Assembly (NCBI GenBank): GCA_947652605.1
Contig: OX393576.1
Coordinates: 64,890,966 to 64,954,965 of the forward strand
Direction: 5' to 3'
Length of the DNA stretch: 64,000 bases
Source of the DNA: Elmis aenea
Lineage: Eukaryota; Arthropoda; Insecta; Coleoptera; Elmidae
The number at the start of each line of letters is the position of its first letter. Position 1 is the first letter of the stretch. Below the pieces are notes generated by a model. The model was given only the letters and a program-made list of their open reading frames with translations, ran no database searches and was not told where the DNA came from. This document shows, piece after piece, positions 14,501-26,500 of this stretch. A program made the translations under genes and the position numbers.

Positions 14501-17500
14501 TTACCCCTAATTTAATTTTTTCTTATGGGCCGCGAAGTTAGCTATGGAACTGTTAAACGTGCTTTTTTCCCTCTTTTTAATGAGATATTACTTGCCATAT
14601 CTATTTTTATAAATAAGTCACAAAATCAAGAAAAATTGTATTTTACCAATCACTTATCAAGCTGTCTATGGAAATAAAAACAAAAAACAACTAATTAAAT
14701 AATTACCATCTGTCTGCGTTATCATTTATTAGAATTTTATAGTATTTCCGTGTAGTTCGATAGTCTTTGTAGTAATTGCTAATTGCTATAATTAATTATC
14801 GCTACATATAAAAATAACGAAAAATTGAGATGCCACATTCTTTGCCATAAAAACTGTAGTAGCTGAGCGAATATACTTCGAGCTATATCCCGAGAGAAGG
14901 CAACGAAGGGTGCGTAATTACAGAAATTTGGAAATAAGTTTAAAAGAATATGGTTTCTTTGAGAAACCAATCAAAAATCCAAAACAAATCGATGAAGAAT
15001 TAGAATAATTATCTGATTTTACTCAGTTTCTTTGGCAAAGAATGTCGCATCTCAACATGTCAAATTTTTTATTAATTGTAAATGTGCCCATAACTATATG
15101 ATAACAAATTTACTACAAAGACTATCGAAGTATACAACAGCATAAAATTCTAATAAATGATACCGCAGACTAATGGTAACTGTTATTTGACATTTCATTC
15201 GTTGTTTTTTGTTTCTTTTTTCACAGATACGTAATTAAAAAAATACCATTTTTTTGATTTTGTGACTTATTTATAAAAATAGATATAGCAAGTAATATCT
15301 CAATAAAAAGAGAGAGAGAAAGCACGTTTAACCGTTACATAGCCAACTTTGCAACCCATAAGAAAAAATGAAATTAGGGGTAATATCTCGAAAATTGTAA
15401 GTGATAAAAAAATCTAAAGTAACAATTACATTCTACATTAAAAATTACTTTAACGAAGTACTAATAAAAATTATCTAATCAATAAAACAAAAAAGTTACA
15501 AGGGAAAAAAATAAATTCAACATTTTTTGCTATAACAACTAAAGTACGAGGAATTTTGTACTTTTAAAAATTGATTGTGGCTCCTCTCACACTAAGGAAT
15601 AATTCATCTAATTTAAGCAAACCTGTATCTCTTATAATAAGCGACATTCCCAAGCTGGAAATGTTATCTGGAACACCCTGTATAGCAAAAACAATCAAAA
15701 AATGTACTTGTGCATTTTTCATACGAAATAAGATTCATACACTTCATTTTTTAAATAAAAAATGTTATTATAATGAGTTGTTTGAAACAAGGTCTAAATA
15801 AAAAGTTGCCTAATGGAAGTGAAAGATAAACAAGTTGTTTTAAGTATATCACTTCCGTATGTCTTTAGTTGCGTGGGTTTGTTTATAATTAATTAAAATT
15901 AAAAATATTCATTAACACCTAACCAAATTTTTAAGATAAAAGTACTTAACCATATCTATACGCAAAGAAGCTCTTCTGGTTTTTTATAGTAAAGTTCTTG
16001 TACAATTATTAATTCATAATATTTCTCGAGTATTTAATTTTTTGAATGCCCCTTATCTGACGATATTGTAAAGTTTTGGTTTTTTAAACAAACATCAATT
16101 ACCCAACTTAATTCTTTTTCATTAAATCAGTTGTAGTTTCTCGTAACTGTTATAGTCTCATCCACTATATTATTATCTGCAATTAAGGAAATAATTAGAA
16201 ATGGTCGATGTGTAATTTATAAAACTTAATTAATATTTTATTCCATCTGGGATGGAATCATCTTTTTTATGTTTAAACCTGCATGGATGATATTTGTTCC
16301 TTGTTACAAAATTTTATTAATCGCTGTATCAGTAAGCTTGTTTATCGACTCATAACTGTCTTTAAGCCGAATGATCGTAAAATTTATTTTAAACTGTAAA
16401 TAACGTCCTAAACCTATTATTTTTGGTATGAAAACTGCCGTTTTCGTTGGAATAAGTGCAAAGATAATGGCACTAAATTAAGAATCTCAAAAACAGAGAA
16501 ACTTTATGAATACGCATTTAAGAATTAGATTTTTTTATTAGACATGCTTTCAGATATAATGAAAAATGCACGTACTTTCACTTTATAGACCATTATTTAG
16601 TTAATACTAATTATTATTGTTGATTACATAATAGAGATTAATGTTATTTAACACACAAGTACTTTTGATTTTCATATGCAACTTATGCAATAAAAATCCG
16701 ACCTTGTTGTAGTGTTAATGCGATATACGCATGAAGGTGTTCCCCTGGTGCGTTACTAATTACAAAAATGTGTTGATAGCATCTTCGCGTAATGAATAAA
16801 CAGTTTTAATTAATTCTTATTTTCCTTCGGAAGTAGTTCACAACCGTATAGAAGTGAAAGTAAACTCAAATATCAGGAATTGTAACTTGTTTGTTTATTT
16901 TTATAACTTGTACACGAACAGCTTCACAAAAAAACAATTTTTTCTTACCGATTTCCTGATTTTAGGGTTACACGCCATCAGACATGTTCCGTTTAGCAGA
17001 GGAGTTCTTCGTGTCTATGAACATGACACCTTTGCCTTACGAATTTTGGAGCAACTCGCTTTTCGAAGAACCGTTAGACAGAAATGTTTTATGTCAAGCT
17101 TCAGCGTGGGACTTTTGCAACAGCCAAGATTATCGGTAAAAAGTGTTGAATAATTTACACTTAATTACAAAATCACTGAAAAATAACTTTATCTGCATAC
17201 AGGGTGATTGATTGGGACCGTGCATTAGAAATATATGAGGAATGATATGAAATTGTGGTTATGAACAAAATGGCATATGATCTGTTCAATAAAAATATTT
17301 TCAAAATGGCGACACTTCCGGAAATACCGGAAGTTGACATCTACTTTCTTATTTCATATACTATGGTCTATTTTTTATTGCGTTTTTGAATTTAACACGT
17401 TATTTTAGAGGAACTTTTAATCAGGGATGGAATAACGTTTTAAATCGTTACGTTATTGTATAACGTTATTTATTATTTGTTTTCGTTACATAACGTTATA

Positions 17501-20500
17501 AATAACGTTAAAAAAATGAATTGTTATGTTATATAACGTTATATAACGTTACATGAAATATGATATAGAGGGTGTTTCTTAAATAATGCAAAAAAATTCG
17601 GGAGGTGATTCCTTATCGAAAATAAAGTGGGGTCTTTTATATAACAATTTTTTCTTAGACGTCTCCTTTCGGAGTTACACCCCCTAAAGGGGATCGGTAA
17701 AATTGGGTTTTTATTTTATTTCTCAAATTTAGATAAATGTAGGAGAATGATATTCGGTAGATGTTTTATACTTATTAAAAGGTTTCCCATAGTAGTATTA
17801 TCAATCATCTTCCACCTTCATAGGGGACTGATAAGTGCGACCCCTGTTGGTTTTTTAATCAGAACTTTTTGGTGAGTTGAAATTTTGCAATTTAAATTTT
17901 TTTTTATTAGTTTGATTTATTTAGAACCTTTTTTTATTCTTTAGTTTTTCTCGTAAATCCTACAGTTTTAGTAAAAAATTAAATGAGTGAATATGATACC
18001 TATGTTCATATTGGGTAGAATTGACGGGCGTTTTAGCGTTGTCGCCGCGTAAACGTCAAAATGAACATATGAACATAAACAAACCAAGGTAACCACCAAA
18101 ATGAATCGTTTTATATTGGAATATTTGATGGTTCATGTTCATTCATATAATTTTTTACTCAGAAACTGTAGGTTTAACGAGAACATTAAAAAATAAAAAA
18201 AACTTCAAATAAATCAAGTTTTCAATAAACAATTTAAATTGCAAAATTTCAACCCACCAAAAAGTCCTGATAAGAAAACTAACAGGGGTCGCACTTTTCA
18301 GCCCCCTGTCTAGGTGGGAGATGATTGAAAATACTACCATGGGAAACCTTTTAATAAGTATAAAACATCTACCGAATATCATTCTCCTACATTTATCCAA
18401 ATTTGAGAAATAAAATAAAAGCCCAATTTTACCGATCCCCTCTAGGGGGGTGTAGGGGAGAGTGGCCTAAAATGATCCCTGCGGGCAAAACGATCCCCAC
18501 ACTTTAATTTTAGTACTAATCCTGCTATCGATGAATTTAACAAGTCACTATCACTAATTGAGTCGCTTAAGTCAGTTAGACTATCAAAAGTGAGGTTTAA
18601 AAGTAGCAAATAGATAGTAAATAAGAAAAAGTGTTTTTTGTACGTCGTGATTTAAGGTAAGGTCATGGCAGCTATACTAAAAATATCTTAAAAGTCATGT
18701 GAATGCTAAGTTGTAATATATTTTTCATAAATACATCCTTTTGTCTATAATTCGACGTGTTTGTGAAAATGTCAAGCACGTCCAACATGTTGCTAAAATG
18801 ACTCGAGTCGAATTATCCACTTTCGGGCAAAATGATCCCCCAAGAGTAGGGTAAAATGATCCCGGGATCATTTTACCCTAAATTAAGGGAACATTTTAGG
18901 CCCCTTCCTAAATAATTTTTTATAATTCATTTACTTTTGTCATAAAGTAAGAATATGGTCAACAAGTACAAACGCAAAACTGAGAGGCAGAGATGGGATG
19001 AGAATAATATGCGGCAAGCTATAGAAAGCGTACGTAATGGATTACCATACAAAACCGCGGCAAAAGACTTTGGGGTACCGTTGATGAGTTTAAAGAGACG
19101 CTGTAAAAGGAAGAACAAGTTAGCCGTCGATCATCTTAAAAAACTTGGAAGCCGAACTCAGGTTTTTACTGCAGAGCAGGAAGAAGAGCTAACACATCAT
19201 ATTGTCGATATGGAGAGTAGAATGTATGGTCTTACCACTAAAGATGTCAGGTCTCTCGCATATCAACTTGCAGTGAAAAACGGCATCGTGCATCCATTTT
19301 CGGAGAAAAAGAAACTTGCTGGAAAAGATTGGCTAATGGGTTTTCGCAACAGGCACCAAGAACTTTCATTAAGATCACCAGAAGCAACGTCAATAGCCCG
19401 CGCTCGTGCTTTTAACAAACCGATTGTTACAAAATTTTTCACGTTGCTTAAGACAGTGTTCGATAAAACGCCATTTATGCCACACAGAATTTTCAATGTT
19501 GATGAGACCTCTGTAAGTACCGTCCCAGGAAAAAACTGTAAGGTTTTGGCCAGAAGAGGTAGGAAACAAGTCGGTAGGGTAGTATCCGCAGAACGAGGTG
19601 TCTCAACTACTGCTGTTATTTGTACATCGGCAGGTGGTTCCTTTGTACCACCTATGCTCATTTTTGCTCGAAAAAGAATGAAAGAAGAGCTCAAAGATGG
19701 AGCACCACCTGGAACAGTGTTCATATGCAACGACTCCGGATGGATGAATCTTGATGTATTTGCAGTTTGGTTTGATCATTTTTTGTCTCATACAAAACTA
19801 ACAGCGGATGACCCTGCCCTCTTAATTCTAGACGGTCATCTCTCCCATACTAAAAACTTAAATGTAATTGAAAAGGCCAGAATCAATTTTGTCACCATTT
19901 TATGCTTGCCTCCCCATACAACTCATAGGCTGCAGCCTCTCGATCTCAGCTATATGTATCCGCTTAATCATTACCATGACCAAGCACTGGAAAAATGGCT
20001 GACTAATCACCCAGGAAGAGTTGTAACAGTTTTTCAGATCTCTAGTATTTTCAACGAATCCTACATGAAAGCCAGTACCCCATTGAATGCTATTAATGGT
20101 TTTAAAAAGGCCGGGATCGTTCCTTATGACCCAGACATTTTTTCTGACATTGATTTTGCAGCTGCTGAAGTCACTAAGCAAGCTGAACCAAAAACCTTGA
20201 CTCAAGATGATGATACCCATGGCCAAAATGACATAACTGCTTCTATAACTCCTCCTCGGCAAGTTGTTAAGATCCAAGGGTGTGAAGAGCTGGATGAGGA
20301 TGATATCAGTGTAACTCCTTCAACATCTTTTTTATTTTCGCCGGAAGATGTTTGCCCGCTCCCCAAAATGTCAGAACAACAACGTACAACAAAGACAAGA
20401 AAATCTGTGGGTACGACCATCCTGACAAGCACCCCTTATAAAGATCAGTTGGTAGAGGAACAACAGAAGAAAGCAGAACAGGAAATAAAGAAAGCGCTGA

Positions 20501-23500
20501 AAATGAAAAATAAGACTGCAGTAAAAATAAAGCAAGAAGGAAAAAACAAAACACAAAGTCTAGCAAAAGGCAAAGGCTGCAAAAGAAAGAAGGAAGACGA
20601 AGATGAGAGTGAGTCAGATGTGGAAGAGGATGTAGATGTAGAATGCCTTATTTGTTTTGAAACATTTCTAAGATCTTCTGCGGGAGAAGGATGGGCACAG
20701 TGTGTTAAGTGCAAGCGGTGGGCACATGATGAGTGTGCTGGACTTGAGGACGATGACTGCGATCCATACACCTGTGATTACTGTGCTGTGGCCCCTAAAG
20801 TTCGTAGAAAGGTGTTTGAGTAGTGTTATATGTAGTGGTCTACTAAATCATTCCGTGATCATTTTACCCTAGACTGGGGATCATTTTGCCCTACCTGTGC
20901 GGGTAAAATGATCCTTTTGCATAGTTTTCTAATATATTAAAAAAAAATATTATTTGTTTTTCTCAAACAAAATACATATGTGACTTTTGTAGAACAATGT
21001 TTACAGGATTTAGTAAAAAAAAGTTTCGATTATTTATGAATCTTTTTCTAGATTTTACAACTATTTTTGTGTTAGGGGGATCATTTTAGGCCACTCTCCC
21101 CTAACTCTGAAAGGAGACCTTAAAGGAAAAAAAATATATGAAAGACCCCCCTTAATTTTCGATAAGAAATCACCTCCCGATTTTTTTCGCATTATTTAAG
21201 AAACATGCTGTATAAAAATAATTTTTATTTGAAACTCTGAAATTATTTTTGGGATCTGTAAATGTAAATTTAAAAAATAGTACAAAATTACGTTGAGATA
21301 TTTTATTTTCATTTTAATTTCTAAAATACGGACAAAATATTATATCTTCTGAAAATAAAAAGAACGCCATATAAAAATTTAATTTATAGAGAATAACGAT
21401 ACAAAATAACTTTAACGAAACGTTATCGGTTATTATAACGTTATATAACGTTATAAAAATATCGTTACGTTATTGTATAAAAAATTATAGTTGAATCGTT
21501 ATTATAACCTTATCGGGTATCGTTACGTTACGTTTTCCATCCCTGCTTTTAATAACATTTCCTATACCTAAGTGCAGTCATTTTTGAGATTTTTGGATTT
21601 TCATCGTGATGCTTAATATTATCTACCGCCGCCATTTTTAAAGCTAAAACGCTTAAATTGAGACTATGCATAGAAGAAACCTTGAAGTTTATACTGGAAT
21701 TTTTGCAATCCATGCATTACCTACAGGGTGACCAAACTTTAATTTTCTTTTAATATAACTTCGGACCACTAAAAGTCGTTTTTTTCAAATATAATGCCTA
21801 AATATTTTTTTCATTATCTAATGCATGTATGTTAAAGCCGAGTCTTGCGCTGCCGATCGAATTGACTGCTAAAGATTAACTTCATTATTTGTCACACGCT
21901 TAGGTCGAAAACTAGCAAAATTCACTCTTCCAAATTGCAAAAAAATTGATTCTATTCGTTGAAATTTATGTCTGGCCATTACAGTCAAATGAGGATATCT
22001 CTCATTTAACACACGACAAGTTTTTTTCAATAATCTTGTGACATTCTTCATGAATATAAAATAAGTTTAAAATATTCGTGTTTGAATACTTTTGATTTTT
22101 CATTTTCATGGATGCATCAAAAAAACGCGATAAAAGTGGTTTACAGTAATTAATATTGGCATTTGTTGTCATTTCCAAGACTTACTATTTAAAAATGTTA
22201 CAATTTTCTCTTATCTTTATCAAAAACTCTTAACAACTCGAAAATTATTGCAGATAGGTATAGGAAACGCTAATACAGATTGATGCAGAATTTAATTTTG
22301 CATTAAAAAATGAAATATTTGGGCATTGTATATAAAAAAACGAGTTTTCGTGGTTCGAAGTTGTATTAAAAGAAAATTAAATTTTGGAAATCCTGTACGT
22401 AATACATGGATTGCAAAATTTCCAGGATGAACTCCAAAGTTTCTTCTATGCATAGTCTCAATTTGAGGCGGCGGTAAATAATATTAAGCATCACCATTAA
22501 AAATCAAAAAAATTTCAAAAAGTCCAAAAATTTAAAAAAACTACTGCACTTAGGTATAGGGAATGCTATCAAAAGTCCCTCTTAAATAACGTGTTAAATC
22601 CAAAAATGCAATAAAAAATACACCGTTGTATTTAAAATAAGAAAGTAGACGTCAACTTCCGGTATTTCCGGAAGTGTCGCTGTCTTGAAAATATTTACCT
22701 TAAACAGATCATATACCATTATGGTCCTAACCAAAATTTCAGATCATTATTCATATATTTCTAATGCACGGTCCCTGTATACGGATAAAGTGACCATTTT
22801 TTCCCCAACTTTCGGGGACACTAAGAAGTATCCGTCAAACATTTACAAGACGGATTGATTGTTTCAAATCGATAAAACAACTTTCTTTTTATTAACCTGT
22901 CAAAAACAATTTAAACTGCTATTGGTATGCGTGTGCATTAGAAAATAGCCTTTACTCAATATCTGCTCGTTTTGTAAGTCAATAAGAACAAAAAAATAAA
23001 TAAATGCATACGCAACACACTTAGCTTTCAAGTAATTACAGATAACATCTATTAAATGATTATTTAGCAGTAAAAAAGTGTTAATTCACATTCACTAACA
23101 TACACGATTGCACATGGCTTAAGCCACAAGCTAGAAATTATTTCTTATTGACTCTAGATTTAATTTTATGCGATGCAAAACTATTTTTGTCGTCTGTGAA
23201 TCCATTGCGCCTTTATTTTGATGTCAATTCTTTCGACTTACTCCCTGTATGTAATATCCAAATGAGATTATGTCTCTTAAAAAATACTACTACTAAATAA
23301 GATTTGGAAATAAATCCATACTATCTAATTTATATTTAATGAAGGTGCATAGGATAACTATAATCAAAGCTTATCAAATAATCTATGAACTCTGTAATTT
23401 AAGACTATGTTAATCTAATTAAATGCAAATAGAAGGTAAATGTTATTTAAAAGCTGTGTCTAAGTAAATCAGATTATTTAAATTATAATGTTTACAAACG

Positions 23501-26500
23501 CAATGGTGGTCAACTCCGGTACCTCAATTTAAATGCTAAATTTTATTAATCTCGCTTCACCAGATATTCCACACAAACAAAGATTTTCCAACGTCGTGTT
23601 TCCTGATTTTGTAAATTTGCGTTGAAGCAATAAAAATTAATTACATTTTGCGTTGATTATTATTAGGAAACAGGTTGCAACTGTTAAAATAACTCGGTTC
23701 TTGTTAAACATTTCAACAATCAAACTATAAGGTGATGAAGTTTATTAGAAAATCCAGACAATAATTTCAAAACAGCAAAATATGTTGCCAACACAATTTG
23801 CCATACATTTTTAACGGTTGTATCTGAAATATTTCAGACATAAAAAATGTGAAATAAATTACACTTTATGTAAATTTCCAAAACTTGGTACTTATCTCAA
23901 ATGCGGAACCAACGCAAAAATTTAATTTTTTCATTGCAGTGCGTTTGGTTACTAGTCGATAATCCGAATCAAATTTAAACTTTCACATACTAACTTCTAT
24001 TTTTTTGTTTCAGAATAAAAATGTGTACTCGTATCAATATGAAAGATCTTATAACAAGCCATCATGAGCTAGCACATATATACTACTTCATACATTATAG
24101 AAATCTACCGAAAGTGTTTAGAGATGGAGCGAATCCAGGTTAGTATTACGCAATTGCGGAATTATAGGATGATTAATGTGTTTGGTGTTACTGACCTTAC
24201 ATGTTTATTCATTAACATGTATTCAAGATTGGTTTATTGTGCGTTTTAGGCTGTTTTAATTGTAACTACAGCAAGAAAAAATATTTTTAACATACAGCGT
24301 CATTCAAAAAGTCTGCAACAAATGGAGAAAAAAATATTATTGATTTCTCAGAAAATTTTATTCTTGATAAAAGTTGGTACGTGGTCTAAAACTAATTTAA
24401 AGACGAAAAAGATTTAATAAAAATCATACGACACTAGATTTTAGCGATTTTTGAAATATTCGCAAGAGTAAAGTGCCCTTATTTTAATAGATACAAAAAA
24501 AATTATAAGAAAACGTTATTTAGAATCCAAAAATAAGGCTAGATTTAAATTTTGACGATTAAATTTTAATTTTTATTTTCTTAAATATTTACATTTAAAA
24601 AGTGCAACATTAGAGAGAAAAAATTATTATTGATTTTTCAGAAAATTTTCTTTTTGATAAAAGTTGGTGCATGGTCTAAAACTAATTTCAAGATGAAAAA
24701 AAGTTGAATAAAAAGTTATGGTTCACTGTATTTTAGCGATTTTTAAAATATTCGCAAGAGTAAAATGCCCTTATTTTAAGAGATTTAAAAAAAATAAGAA
24801 AATTCATGTGAAATGTTGCTTCATCACAGAATAAAATATGTTTTAATTATTGGCTATTATCCTTCACTTCTTGAACCCAACAACAAAATTCAAATCGTAA
24901 ATTATAATCACGGTCTTGAAATTTGTTTATGAATTTTGGTTTATAAGGATGGTATTTGTTGTGTTTTAAAATTCTTTGAACTGAGGATGAAGTTGAAGAT
25001 AAATTGTTGTTCATCGCTACCGTTCTTATATATGCTTTTGGTTTTTCTATCACTGTTTGTAATACATCTAAAGAATTATCTTAATTAATAACCCATTTGG
25101 TATGTTCCTTTTTGTATTGGTTTTCCAATGTCCAGTATACTTAAACTGTATCAATAGTCTTGCAACTGTACTAAATGAAACAGTTTTGTTGGACGTCTTT
25201 CATTAAAAATTAATGCAGCTTCTCTAGTCTAGATGTTTTGTAATAGTCACAAATTAATACAAGTTCAGCTTTTTCAACTAAAGTTATTTATCTGTCACAA
25301 TTAACAATTATTATATGCTGTAATGCTTACAAATCGGATTGACAGATACACATTGAATTCAGTTTTGTTTTTGCTTTAAGCATATTATATAAATTTTGAA
25401 TTACGTTAAGAATTTTCAATTAAAATATGTACTCACAAGTGTAACATGGACTTTTCTGAAAAATCATTAATAAAAATTTTTCCATTTGTTGCCGACTTTT
25501 TGAATTTAAAAATTTCTTTAAAAATAAAGATTGGAATTTGTCCGTCAAAATTTAAATCTAGCCCTATTTTTGAGTTCTAAATAACTTTTTCCCATAACAT
25601 TTTTTTGTATCTCTTAAAATAAGGGCAGGTTACTCTTGCGAATATTTCAAAACATGCTAAAATAGAGTGTTCCATGACTTTTTAACGAACTTTTTTTCAT
25701 CTTGCAATTATTTTTAGGCCATCCACAAAAAAAAATGTAATCGTTTCTCAATAAAAATACAGGGCCATTCAAAATTGTGGTATTTCATATGACACAAAAT
25801 TGTATAAGGTAATTTAGTTATGTAGATTTGAATTTTTTTTAAATATTGCAAGTTATACACAATTTTACAATTGAATGGGGATAATGTCTTATTGTTTTGC
25901 AAAACTGCTATGATATCCAGTTCTTCTGAAACGCGTATCCAAACAACTTAAAAATTTACGCCTGTAGCAATGTTTTTACTTTTTAATTTTAGTCTGTACC
26001 AAAAACATTTTAGAAAATTAATCTTGTAAGAAAACTGTTTCCAAATACTTCCGATCGGAATTTTTGTACTATTTTTTCAATCAATAGTTTTGCAATGGTC
26101 TTTATATTTTACAACATTGTTAAAAACATCCTAAACCATGCATTACTATATTTAGAATGTTTAAAAATTGTTAAAAAATAAATTTTACAGCTGTTCAATA
26201 TTTTGTATAATATGTAATAATAAACTTATTTTCGAACATATATTTCCTATTACTTACAAAATTACATCTACAGAATAATTATTCTAAATTTTCTGAGGAG
26301 CGGTATTTTTCCCAGGGTCCGATAACGGGCCGCGACCTACAATTTGGGAAACTCTGCTTTCGTTTTCGATGATAATTCAAACGATAAATTTACATTACTG
26401 AAGTTATGCACGATCCAATAATCAGTTGATTATTATGAATGGTATTGATAAATAATATGTGATAATATATCCAAATATTATTTAAACAAGAATTTGCTGT

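Larger units (their letters stand above)
18455..21101 (+). mobile_element. Pogo-like autonomous DNA transposon (2.65 kb)
   Basis: Terminal inverted repeats of about 24 bp (GGGGAGAGTGGCCTAAAATG at the left, its complement at 21078-21101) are flanked by TA at 18453-18454 and 21102-21103. The transposase frame lies inside. Removing the element restores the flanking foldback sequence GGGGTGTA-ACTCTGAAAGG, seen uninterrupted in copies at 7480 and 46600. Confidence 0.95.
17569..21210. mobile_element. Foldback element, family 1, interrupted by pogo
   Basis: Ends AGGGTGTTTCTTAAATAATG and its inverted partner near 21190-21210; long arms (about 440 bp) are palindromic around 18030. Other copies are at 5471-6186, 7127-7591 and 46380-46721. 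The pogo element sits in its right arm. Confidence 0.85.
17422..21545. mobile_element. hAT-type MITE with AACGTT arrays, interrupted by a foldback element
   Basis: Ends CAGGGATGGAA and TTCCATCCCTG are flanked by an exact 8-bp duplication CTTTTAAT (17414-17421, 21546-21553), diagnostic of hAT transposition. Both halves are filled with irregular TAACGTTA-like repeats. No coding sequence of its own. Confidence 0.87.
17200..22777. mobile_element. Outer foldback element in ACE intron 5, hosting three nested elements
   Basis: Inverted ends containing ACCGTGCATTAGAAATATAT at 17217 and 22753-22772, flanked by TA on both sides. The arms also pair internally (21560-21735 with 22386-22565). Without its insertions it is about 1.45 kb. 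The left end lies 64 bp after the exon 5 donor. Confidence 0.85.

Noticed and set aside
18155..18400. A shared 71-81 codon frame (RCFILIKRF...[10 protein letters not shown]) in four foldback copies
   Set aside because: Its conservation follows the DNA repeat itself; it occurs in either arm and varies in length, with no domain. Treated as a by-product of family 1 elements.
19263..20771. Several minus-strand open frames of 60-155 codons across the pogo transposase
   Set aside because: They overlap a clearly coding + strand frame with DDD and PHD motifs and match no family.
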